Assembly: GCA_014218235.1 (NCBI GenBank)
Contig: CM024753.1
Span: forward strand, 176,614,348 to 176,678,347
Direction: 5' to 3'
Source: Colocasia esculenta
Taxonomy: Eukaryota > Streptophyta > Magnoliopsida > Alismatales > Araceae
DNA: 64,000 nt
Below are positions 32,476 through 42,737 of the stretch, piece by piece (position 1 is the stretch's first letter; the number at the start of each line of letters is the position of its first letter). The notes below the pieces were generated by a model that worked only from the letters and a program-made list of their open reading frames with translations, made no database searches and was not told the origin of the DNA. The position numbers and the translations under genes were made by a program.

Positions 32476-33249
32476 TTTAGTACTACCAGAGTGAATAGTG
32501 TACCAGGATTTATGGGCCTCTTCTAATACTTTCTACTTTACTTCTCTTTCTGCTGGCATAAATAACCTACCTCTGAGCCTGACCACACAGTTATCATCAA
32601 TAGTAACTCCTTCCATTTTCACAATCTCAGCTAAATTCACATCTGCTTTTTGGGCCTCAACAATTTGCCAATACAGTGACTGCTCCACAACACTACTAGC
32701 TAATATTGCCCGTCGCTGACTACTTGGCACATACAGGGAGTTCTCCTCTATTTCCTCATATAACTTCCATTCCTTGATCATCATTTGGGTTAAATAGGCT
32801 TTTCTGCTTAAGGCATCAGCTACCACATTGGCCTTACCCAGATGGTAAGTCAAACTAAAATCATAATCTTTTAAATACTCCACCCATCTACGTTGATGGA
32901 GATTCAAATCTTTCTGGGAAAAGATATATTTTAAACTTTTATGATCTGTAAAAATTTCAAATCTTTCACCATAAAGATAATGTCTCCACATCTTTAAGGC
33001 AAACACAACTGCTGCTAATTCTAAATCATGAGTGGGGTAATTCTCTTCTGTTGGTTCCAATTGCCTGGACGCATAAGCAATTACCTTGCTATGCTGCATT
33101 AATACTGCGCCAAGCCCCCTTCTAGATGCATTTGTATACACAACAAAACCACCATTACCTGTCGGTAATGTCAACACTGGTGCCGCTGTAAGCCTGTTCT
33201 TTAATTCCATGAAACTTCTTTGACATTCACTAGACCATACAAATGGCAC
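32476..33249 (-). pseudogene. Gypsy-1 RNase H
   Basis: Minus strand: FVWSSECQRSFMELK, then YTNASRRGLGAVLMQ (normally YCDASLKGLG), ASRQLEPTEENYPTHDLELA, FTDHKSLKYIF and YHLGKANVVADALSRK, the usual gypsy RNase H landmarks including the catalytic Glu of DLELA and Asp of FTDHKS. The linker to integrase contains a stop after AEREVK (near 32533). RNase H removes the RNA template during cDNA synthesis. Confidence 0.93.
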
Positions 33250-33255
33250 ACCCTT

Positions 33256-33963
33256 TCAAGTCAGTCTAGTCATAGGTGCCGCAATCCTAGAAAAATCTTG
33301 AATGAAATGCCTATAATAGTCTGCTGACCCCAAAAAGCTTCTAATTTCAGTAATTGTCTTAGGCACTTCCCATTTCATCACTACTTCCACTTTACTTGGG
33401 TCAACTGCCACTCCCTCAGCTGATATGACGTGACCCAAGAACGAAATTTCCTTTAACCAAAATTCACACTTACTGAATTTGGCAAATAACTAATTATCTC
33501 TTAATAACTGCAAGGCAAATCTCAAATGCGCTGCATGCTCCTCTTCAGATGCTGAGTAAATCAGAATATCATCTATAAAGACCACAATGAATTGGTCCAA
33601 ATACGGATGAAAAATTCTATTCATCAGTTCCATAAAAGCTACAGGAGCATTGGTTAGCCCAAATGGGATAACCACAAACTCATAGGGACCATATCTGGTT
33701 CTAAATGTTGTTTTATCTATATCTTCCTCCTTAATCCTTAACTGATGGTACCCAGATCTCAAATCAATTTTAGAAAATACCTTTGCTGACTGCAACTGAT
33801 CAAACATATCATCTATTCTCGGTAATGGGTACTTATTCTTAATGGTCACATCATTCAACTTCCTGCAATCTACGCACATGTGAAAACTACCATCTTTCTT
33901 TTTCACGAACAACACCGTTGCTCCCCACTGGGAATGACTCGGTCTAATAAACCCTTTCTGCAA
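33256..33963 (-). pseudogene. Gypsy-1 reverse transcriptase
   Basis: Minus strand: QKGFIRPSHSQWGATVLFVK, KKDGSFHMCVDCRKLN, YPLPRIDDMFDQLQ, FSKIDLRSGYHQLRI, FRTRYGPYEFVVIPFGLTNA and the catalytic FIDDILIYS (near 33560). The thumb region GHVISAEGVAVDP and FLGSADYYRHFI (33256-33438) follows after one stop at Gln (NQLF to N*LF). The protease-RT joint also has one stop, KK*LEE. Otherwise the domain is full length. Confidence 0.94.
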
Positions 33964-33975
33964 TAACTCCTCTAA

Positions 33976-34665
33976 TTACTTTTTCAACTCTTTAAGCTCT
34001 ACTGGTGCCATCCGATATGGAGCTTTAGAGATCGGCATGGTACCTAGCAGTAACTCAATAGTAAAGTCCACCTCTCTGTGTGGAGCTAAACCAGGCAAAT
34101 CTTCTGGAAAAACATCAGTAAATTCCCTAACCACGGGAACTACCTCCACTGACTGACTAGCCTCTATCAGACTCACTGAAGCTAAATAAGCCACACATCT
34201 TGCATTTATCAACTTTCTAGTTCTAATTGAAGAAATTATAAATTTAGGAGTACAAAAAGGCATACCTTGATATTCAAACTCCACACCATTAGGATGACAA
34301 AACCTGATCATTTTCTTTCTGCAATCTAATATTGCTCCATAGGTTTCAAGCCAATCCATTCCCAAAATAATATCATAATCTATCAATTGTAGGGCATATA
34401 ACCGACCCGGCATCTGGTTCCCTCCAACCACAACAGGAGCTTCATCTATGTAGCTCGAAGTGAGCATAAACTCACCAGAAGGAACCTCCACTACCAACTC
34501 ACAAGACTTTTCTACCAAAGGTTGAGTCATACAATTCAGGAATTTTTGGGAAATAAAAGAATGAGAGGCACCCGAATCAAATAAATCTCTTGCTGAATAA
34601 TCATAAATAGGTATTGTACCTTCTATCATATTCGATACCTCCGCCTGGGCACGGGTGATAGCCAT
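33976..34665 (-). pseudogene. Gypsy-1 aspartic protease
   Basis: Minus strand frame from MAITRAQAE. The active site reads FDSGASHSFIS (normally LIDSGASHSFI), and DIILGMDWLETYGA is the second conserved strand, so the protease fold is present. The C-terminus PEDLPGLAPHREVDFTIEL and APYRMAPVELKELKK leads into RT. It would cut the polyprotein in the virus-like particle. Confidence 0.92.
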
Positions 34666-34719
34666 AACCCGGCCTCTACCTCGCTGCTGCGGTACACCTC
34701 CACCACGACCTGCTAAAGA

Positions 34720-35856
34720 CTATTGGGGCTGCTGCTGCTGCTGAACACCTCTACCGTACCCATATTCTCTTGGGTAAGGGCAATTGCGGATCAAATGCCC
34801 TGGATGATTGCAATTATAACATCTGTAACCTGGTGGAATAGTGGGCTGCCTGGCAGTACTCTGCTGTGACTCTTCTACCTCTGGCGTATAACCACGCCCC
34901 TGCTGAAACTGTTGATGACCCCCTCTTCCTCTTCCTTTGACCTTGAATACTTGCTTTAATTTTTGACCCCACTTACCAAAACCTGAAGAAGAAGGTCCTG
35001 CTGGAGCCTTTCCCCTACTAACTCCTGCTGCCTGCTGAGGTAGCCGAAAACTACCCGAACCTGACCCACTTGTCTGACGAGCCCGAATAGACCTCTCAAG
35101 AGTAGCTGCTCTCTGGGCTGCTTCCTCAACTGATCTACACATTAACTTTATTACTGCATTATGCAACTCTTCTCTCAAACCCCGAATAAAATATTCAACC
35201 ATTATAGCATTATCTGATACTACATAAGGTGCATATCATCTAAGTGCCATAAATCACATCTGATATTCTAAAACTGAGGTATTACCTTACTGAATTGTCT
35301 GGAATTGCTCTCTTTCCGCCTGCTGCACTTGTAGTGGAAAGAATGTGTCATTAAATGCTTCGAGAAATTTTGGCCAGGTAATAACCTCCTCTGTCCTGCC
35401 TGCGAAAGTGGTCTGCATCTTCAGACGCCACCACTGCTGCGCAAAGCCTCTCAACTGATATGTGGCTAGCACAACTTTATCCGCTGCTGGACACCTCATG
35501 GTCGTAAAGACCCTTTCAACCTCATGAATCCAGTGTTCTGATGTATCTGGATTCGGCCCTCCTGTATAAGTGGGCGGCTGCAACCTCAAAAACTTTTCAA
35601 CTTGCATCACTGGCTCTTCTACTGCCATTACTGGTGGTGGTACAGGTGCCACATAGGGTACCTCCACCCTTGGCGGTGGTGCAACAGGGGACACGGGTAC
35701 TTCAACAACTGGTGGTACTGCTGCTAGAGGTACCGGTGCTTGTTGTTCCATCCTTACTCGAATATCAGTGAGGCTTTCCCAAATCCTCTCAATCATACGC
35801 TGAGTGGACTCTTTAGGGTCTTCTCCTCCACCACCCCAATCCCTTCTATCAGCCAT
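34720..35856 (-). pseudogene. Gypsy-1 gag
   Basis: Starts at Met 35856 (MADRRDWGGGGEDPK). It continues with a Pro/Val-rich linker, then the capsid part FLRLQPPTYTGGPNPDTSEH, WIHEVERVF and FAQQWWRLK, and ends with the zinc knuckle CYNCNHPGHLIRNC (CX2CX4HX4C). Three stops near 35215-35290 interrupt IQQGNTSVLEYQMRFMAL; each is a C-to-T change of Gln or Arg by comparison with Gypsy-4. Confidence 0.93.
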
Positions 35857-35995
35857 CTCAATCTTCTGCACAAACAGAACACCATCCACAAACATAACAA
35901 CAAATCATTAGAAACCAGGGCCAACTACCAGCAATGTACAAATGTAGAAATATGGCTATATAATTTTCCAGTTCCTTTATATTTACAAGGACCTT

Positions 35996-36008
35996 GCTTT
36001 GATACCAA
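35996..36008 (-). other. Gypsy-1 primer binding site (initiator Met tRNA type)
   Basis: On the minus strand TTGGTATCAAAGC follows the 5' LTR end by one base. It matches the plant initiator-tRNA complement TGGTATCAGAGC with one change (G to A). Confidence 0.85.
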
Positions 36009-36009
36009 C

Positions 36010-38240
36010 TGTGGCGGAACACCTCGTTCAAGCCCGTTAAACCACTAACGAACTTGATCCGAGTTCGCCTCCTGCGAACGGGCCGAAGCCTCACAAGGGA
36101 TATCATACACATGTCCGTGAAACACAAAGGAACACACCTGATCACATATATGATTCACCAACTCATATATAGTGTACAAGATTTACATAGCCAAATTTCA
36201 ACAAAAGTACAAGAAAGTACAGGAGCCTGGGGCATACCCCGAGGTAAACTAGAACAACTGAAGAAAGAAACTACACTGCTGGAGGTGCTGGTCCAACACC
36301 GATGCGACGCGGCTCCGAACTGGACGACGGTAATGAAACGTCCTCCTCGCCCTCACCTGTGGGGGATAGGGGTGAGCCTCTCTACTCACTGGCTCAGTAG
36401 GGAACTCCCCCAACACCGAGCAAACCAAAAACACAGGTACGAAGGTAGTGAACTGCGCTAGCAATTTATAGAACAACTAAGCAGGATATTAAAGCTGTAA
36501 ATGTACTCACCATTTGCCGACTAAGTAAAGCAACTGTAATAAATAAACTGCAAACCTAAATAGGTGTACGAGCTACAGTAGAGACCGCCACACACGAGCC
36601 ACGTGAACTGGTTCGCGACACCAGTGACTGACTCGGACAAACTAACACAGGTCTACCTCTCAGTCTCGTAGCCACGAACAAAAGGTCCAGCTGTCGCTCC
36701 ACGTGGAAAAGTCAAACAACTGTGGAGACCAACTAAACACCACTCCTGCGGACACACAACCGCAGGCCCATGCATGGCACCTTTAGGGTCTCTGGCCGGA
36801 GCACCCTAGAGTGAGGCACTGGAAAAGGACTAGTCGGGGACCGCTGTCGACAACCGGTGTCCGTACCCCCAACTAAGAGCGCACTACAAGTGACTAAAAA
36901 CAAACTCAAGAGTCACTGTCCCACTGTCGTCTTTCCCTCAGCCGGACGTACAACTCAAACAAAGGAGTGAGGGTGTCCAGGTCAGACGACACAGACCTCG
37001 ACGGTACATCATAAGTATCGGGATAAAGCCCCGAGCTAACAGCCTGGCTCACAGAGAACCTGGGGCACCCAACTAGAGAGGTAACCACGGTAGGTGTCGT
37101 ACTACTTGCCATGCACACAAAACCACGTGCACATCACACACAAACCACGTGAAACGTCACATAAACCTCAAGTAACAACTGTCCACAACATGTGAACACA
37201 ACACTGTTGCGTGTACATCACGCAACTACGCAAAGAACCAGCTAGCTACACAACCGAAGTGCTAGCTTCTAGAACCATGAACTCTCAGAGTGCCACAAGT
37301 GCCAATGCACTGCACGGTATTACCAAATACATCGAATAATAACAATCGGATAATCATATTACATATATCATGCACATTCAGACCACTCGGTTGTGGTCGC
37401 GACATGGGCCTATGTCGCCTTCATAACGTGACAGCCCGATAGGTCGCCTTCAACACATTAACGCTACGCACAAACAAGTCGCATTCACAACCTTAACGTG
37501 ACGGGTCAGCTCGTCGCTACCTGATCGCGACAGGGGGATCCGTCGCCTTAATAGACGGAAACCCTAATCCGGTATCCCCTCCACGGATTACCAATCCACA
37601 CCATGAAAACCACCCTTAATTAGTGTTTTTCATGCTTTAATGGATTCCTAGGCATCATATCTATTGTGTAGAAAGCGTTAAACTGATCACACCCTGCATT
37701 CCACGTGATTCTCGCCCCGGAAACAGAAGGAGTCACCCTACCTCGCGAAGAACACGCGATACAATGCTCCCCCGGTGTTCCTCTCACCCCACGCGAGCTT
37801 CCCACGGCACCAGCATGCCAAAAACATGGATTTCCACTAGAAATCGTCGCAACTTCCCTTCCCCTGGCCGAGCAGAACTCACTACTATTCTGTCTGACTG
37901 GGGTTTCTTAAAAACACCCAGCGGTTTAGAACGTGAAGTATCTTCGCATCGCGACCTGGTCCCGACGGACCTAGGCGTCGCCTTCCTGCATGCCGCTCTA
38001 CGCGCTACACGTGGCGCACATGCAGACGACCAACGCCCCAAGGCGGCCACCAGAACGTGACGGTCACCTCCCTGTCGCGATGACAGGCTGAGGACACGGG
38101 GGTGCTGCAGGCCGAGACTATCGGCCAAATAGGCCCTTAAGACACACACGTACCACACACAAGACACATTGGCCTCACGATAGCCATCACAACCACTAAG
38201 CACAGGATCCACAAGGATCCGAAAAACGCGCGACGTTACA
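36010..38240 (-). repeat. Gypsy-1 5' LTR
   Basis: Minus strand from TGTAACGTCGCG (38240) to GTTCCGCCACA (36010), 2,231 bp. It pairs with 28900-31158. The first 130 bp at the 36010 side show about six differences from the other LTR, all transitions. Confidence 0.93.
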
Positions 38241-39423
38241 CGCTGACTGCGTAAATGACATGCCAGTCACGTGAACCACTCGCTAGCCTCGTAAACAGTA
38301 CGCTAGTCACGTAAACAACACGCTCCCAGAGAGCAACAGTGACAATGCACCGCTTATACTAGCCATATGTAATAAATAACAAATATCGAATAATACCACC
38401 ATTGAAACCATGCACAATAGGACCTCTCGGCTGAGGTCGCGACATAGCATAGTGTCGCCTTCAGATCACGACACCCTGATATGTCGCGTTCAAAGCATGA
38501 ACGCAACGGGTTGGCTTGTCGCGACCTGAACGCGATAGGGGGTTGTCGCCTTCATAGGCGAAAACCCTAATTCGGGAAACCCTCTCCGGATCACCACCCC
38601 AAACCATGTAAATCCTGTTAAATTCTCATTTTTCATGCTTTAATAGTTTCCCTAACATGGTATCTACTATTCTCAACATCAAAAACCATCCACACATGCA
38701 TCTCATGCAATTAAACGGTGTAAGACGGGCAGAATTCCCCTACCTTCGTGAAGAATGCGAAGAACAAGACTATTCCGGCATTTCCCCCGCTCTACGCAAG
38801 ATCCTCGAGGCGAGAACACGCCAAACGCACCCCAAATCCGCCGAAATGCCCCGAAAATCACCACAGCTCCCTCCCCCTGGCCGAGCAGAACTATTTACAG
38901 CTCTGCTTAGCCAGGGCAACTTAAAAATGCCCAGCGGTTGGGAACGAGATGGATACCTCCGTCGCGACCAGAACGCGACGGGATAAGGTGTCACCTTCCC
39001 AGGGCTGACGTCTGCATGTCGCCCTGCGCGTGACACGCGGTGTGCATGCAGACGACGACCGGTCAACAACGGCAATAGGAACACGACATGCAGGACTGTC
39101 GCGTTCAGATCGCAACGTTCCTCACTGTTGCGTTCACAGACAGTGAACGGACTGGTGTTTTGGGCCCAGCCTACCAGCCCACAAACACCCCAAACCTGCT
39201 CTCATACCTGAAACATAACACATTGGCCACACACTGGCCACCACAACTACCAAATGAAGGATCCGTAAGGATCCAAAAGATGATCCACAAGGATCTGAAA
39301 AATGCGAGACGTTACATTACTATCATCTAAAAAGAAATTTCGACCTCGAAATTCAGAACATAACTCATAAATTTAAAGCTTAAACACCATAATAAATACT
39401 ATCATCTAAAAAGATTTAAAAAC

Positions 39424-40064
39424 TTACTCAAACAAATAAGGATATGCCTTAACCATTTCCTTAGCTAATTCCCAATTATCCTCTCCTCCCTGCCTATTTT
39501 CCCATCTGACTTTTACCAGTTCAATTTCTTTATTCCTGAGTCTGTGACCTGTGATTTGTACTAGGTATTCTGGCATAGACATATCCGGTTTCAAATCATC
39601 CTGCTGATAACTAACTATTTGTGCTAGGTCTTCAATACACTTTCTCAACATAGACACATGGAACACATCATGGGCATCAGTGAAATCAGCTGGTAAATCA
39701 ATTCTGTAGGCTGTCTCCGCAATTCTTTCTAATACCTTGAAGGGCCCTACATACCTTGGGCTCAACTTCCCTTTCTTACTGAATCCTAAAATACCTTTAG
39801 TAGGAGAAACCTTCAGAAAAACAAAGCCTCCAACTTCAAATTGAAGTGGTCTGCAACGATTATCTGCATAGCTTTTCTGTCAGCTTTAGGTTGTTTGCAA
39901 TTTTTCTTTGATAAATCTGACCATTTCTGTTGTTTGCTGAATTAATTCAGGACCCATTACCTGTCTCTCTCCCACTTCATGCCAATTTAATGGAGTTCTG
40001 CACGGCCTGCCATACAATGCTTCATACGGTGCCATTCCAATACTGGTATGATAGCTATTGTTAT
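39424..40064 (-). pseudogene. Gypsy-2 integrase C-terminus and chromodomain
   Basis: Minus strand: NNSYHTSIGMAPYEALYGRP, RTPLNWHEVGERQ and MGPELIQQTTEMV (39886-40064), then an open 113-codon frame LSPRYVGPFKVLERIAETAY with MPEYLVQITGHRLRNKEIEL, VKVRWENRQGGEDNWELAKE and YPYLFE. The latter is a full chromodomain-type tail without stops. A frameshift lies near 39770-39890. The FAYN half of the motif FAYNNSYHTS is on the other side of the solo LTR at 42148. Confidence 0.92.
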
Positions 40065-42147
40065 TGATGATCAGTTCATCCCCATAAAATTTCATGAATT
40101 ATATATCTATTTTGGTGATTAACAAAACTTCAATAAAGTGTTATCTAACAAGTTTTCATGAAGCTTAGGCACATGAGGTAAATTAGGCAAAATCAAGAAA
40201 ATATGTAAGTATTTCTTACACTGTAGCATTTAAAATACAGAGCAGGAAATTTCTCTAAGTACTTCCTATGTGTTATAACGATTTCCACTTCTATCGATTT
40301 CATTTTCACAAGGATTTGATAAAGTATCATACTGATTTCGGTTTTATAATGATTTCATAAGTGTTGCAATGATTTGCTCTCACAATGATTTGTTAAGTGA
40401 GAACAACGATTTGCTCTCACAACGATTTGATAAGTGAGAACAACGATTTGCTCTCACAACGATTTGTTAAGTGAGAACAACAATTTGCTCTCACAACGAT
40501 TTGTTAAGTGAGAACAACGATTTACTTCACATCGATTTGATAAGTCTCACATCGACTTGGTCGCCGTAACGACTTGATAAGTTCACATCGACTTGGTCGC
40601 CGTAACGATTCGATAAGTTACATAACGACTTGGTCGCCGTAACGATTCGATAAGTTACACAACGACTTGGTCAGTGTAATGATTCGATAAAGTAAACAAC
40701 GATTTGATTACTGCATCGATTCGATAAAGTAAAACAACGATTCGATACCTGCAACAATTTGTTGATATGTGAAACAACGATTTGCTCACAACGACTTGGT
40801 TATAACGACTTGCTCATAACGATTTGCTTATATTCTCATAACGATTTGTCTCTACAACGATTTGGTTATGATTGTATAACGATTTATGTTCACATCAATT
40901 TGATTATACATGTGCAATGATTTACATAAACATCGACTCATTCACATAACGATTTCATAAGTCATACTCACAACGATTTCATGGGTTATAACGACTTGCT
41001 ATTTAAACATATTTCAAATATTTTGAAAGTCAAAAGTCTTCTCTCGATTTTCTCTAATATCCATGCATTTATTATGATTGACCATTTCACTACACAATGC
41101 ATGCATAGACATCTTCTATTCCTATGCTTATATTAGAAACATCTTTTTGGAAAACAAAGTGATATTTCTATTTTGATGTATATTCGTTCTAACGTTGACT
41201 GACAACAAGAGACAGCATAGTTGTCTATCATTTAGCATTTATTGTGTACAGGTCTCTAACAGCACAACCGTTTACAACGTTGGATAAAATGGAAGATGAA
41301 GGATATCGAGAAAGATCTTCTCTTTGTGTGTGTGGAACGTAAAGAACCATTGATTGGAAGCTCTACAATACCATGCAGTCTAACGTACATCAGAGCATAG
41401 AGACAATGGACATATCAATGGCTACTTCCTCAAGAGAAGATATAAGTACAAGACGTACAAGACTCTTAGAAGATAACTTTTGAGGAAGAACTTTTGAAAC
41501 AATCAACTGAATAGAAAAGCGTTCAAGCCAAACAGTCTTAGAAGAAGTGCTTTTGTCCATTCCAATCCTTGTAGCTCTTGCTCTCCAGTGCCTCATCGTT
41601 GTTAGTTTTGGAGAGTCCTTGTGATCTGAGAGATTTTGCTATTATTGTTGATCTTTCTCTCTCAATCACTGCCTCAGATCAAGCGTTTGCTTTAAGCTTG
41701 GTCTAGGGGCATCTTGCCTGTTTATTCTCACTCCTGTGAAGTTCCTCTTCTAGGGTGAAGAGAGGGCCTGTTGAAACAGGTGGTTTTATTCCCTTCGTGT
41801 TGAAGTAAGACCTGGGTTCCAGGGTGTTGTATTCCTCTTCAGATGAAGAAGAGAAGGCCAGCCGCGGCTGGATGTGTAAGTGTCCTTGAGGGGGAGTGTG
41901 CCCTTGGGTAGTGGAATCCTGAGTTGTTGCTCAGGGACTGGACGTAGGACTCCTTTGGAGAGGAGGTCCGAACCAGGATAAAATCCTTGTGTAGTGCGGT
42001 TGCTTGTTTGTGATTGTTGTTTTCTTTACTACTAACACTAACTGTCGAACGTAGTGTTTTGTATTGAACATTTTTGTTAATATGTTTAGATAATCGAATT
42101 TTAAGAATCCCATTCACCTCCCCTCTGGGCTTGCTAGCTGGGCAACA
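40065..42147 (+). mobile_element. LTR-4, SIRE-like solo LTR, 2.08 kb
   Basis: Starts TGATGATCAGTTC at 40065 and ends CTAGCTGGGCAACA at 42147, with the perfect duplication GTTAT at 40060-40064 and 42148-42152. It has the box TTTTGGTGATTAACAAAAC near 40112, a CGATTTG array (40255-41000), a TATA-like GATAAAATGG near 41284 and the C-rich end CACCTCCCCTCTGGG. No internal region, so a solo LTR. Its removal restores the Gypsy-2 integrase frame. Confidence 0.94.
40255..41000 (+). repeat. LTR-4 U3 array of AACGATTTG/AACGACTTG words
   Basis: More than thirty near-copies. Sub-blocks repeat with spacers GCTCTCAC and TTAAGTGAGAAC (40370-40520), then GTCGCCGTAACGATTCG (40555-40680), then looser copies. 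Confidence 0.9.
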
Positions 42148-42737
42148 GTTATAAGCAAACTCGACCATGCCCAAGTGGTGCTCTCAACTGCCTCCCCACA
42201 CTAAGCAACAAGCTCGTAACATATGTTCAATTGTCTGTATTGTTCTTTCTGTCTGACCATCTGTTTGTGGGTGATATGCTGAACTATATTTCAATTCCGT
42301 ACCAATTACTCTTTGTAAACTTCTCCAGAAACCAGAAGTAAGCCTTGGATCCCTATCAGAAATGATTGTCTTCGGGATGCCATGCAACGGAACAATTCTG
42401 TCAACATAAATTCTTGCTAATCTGTCTACTGTCCAGGACATACTTACTGCTAATAATCTGCATACTTTAGTTAATCTGTCAATAAATACCCAGATTCCAT
42501 TATGTCCTGTAGCTGTTCTTGGTAACCTTGCCACAAAATCCATAGCAATGTCGTCCCATTTCCACTGTGGAATAGGTAGCGGCTATAGTAAACCTCTAGG
42601 CTTCTGATGCTCTACCTTTGTTTGTTGACACACTGTACATCTTGTAATAAATTCCATTATTTCTCTTCTCATGTGTGGCCATCAAAAGTGTTTTTTCAAA
42701 TCTTGATACATTTTTGTGCTACCCGGTGAACGCGGCA
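42148..42737 (-). pseudogene. Gypsy-2 integrase core, truncated by Gypsy-3
   Basis: Minus strand: FITRCTVCQ-type finger remnants, IPQWKWDDIAMDFVARLP (first Asp), IDRLTKVCRLLAVSMSW, IISDRDPRLTSGFW (second Asp), QTDGQTERTIQTIEHML (Glu) and LGMVEFAYN. The central 119-codon frame (42184-42543) is open. The N-terminal finger is damaged and the element ends at 42737, where the Gypsy-3 LTR begins. Confidence 0.92.

Larger units (their letters stand above)
28900..38240 (-). mobile_element. Gypsy-1, near-complete Tekay-like chromovirus (9.3 kb)
   Basis: Both LTRs are present (3' LTR 28900-31158; 5' LTR 36010-38240). They enclose gag, protease, RT, RNase H, integrase and a chromodomain in the standard gypsy order on the minus strand. 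Flanking duplications are TGCTG (28895-28899) and CGCTG (38241-38245), one C/T difference. It sits in the 3' LTR of a relative, Gypsy-2, in the same orientation. About ten in-frame stops disable it, all explainable as C-to-T changes at Gln or Arg codons. Confidence 0.95.
27725..39316 (-). repeat. Gypsy-2 3' LTR, split by Gypsy-1
   Basis: On the minus strand it starts TGTAACGTCTCGCA at 39316 and runs to 38246, then continues at 28899 down to 27725. The combined length is about 2.25 kb, like the other Tekay-like LTRs here. It ends with CCGTTATA rather than CA, and Gypsy-4 ends similarly with CCGTCATA, so this subfamily may use a TA end or the ends are mutated. Confidence 0.85.
27725..42737 (-). 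mobile_element. Gypsy-2, Tekay-like chromovirus, interrupted and partial
   Basis: Minus-strand Ty3-gypsy element. Visible parts: 3' LTR 27725-39316 (with Gypsy-1 inside), chromodomain and integrase C-terminus 39317-40064, a solo LTR insertion 40065-42147, and integrase core 42148-42737. At 42738 Gypsy-3 interrupts it; RNase H, RT, protease, gag and 5' LTR should resume beyond the window. CCATC at 27720-27724 is the presumed target duplication. Confidence 0.88.
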
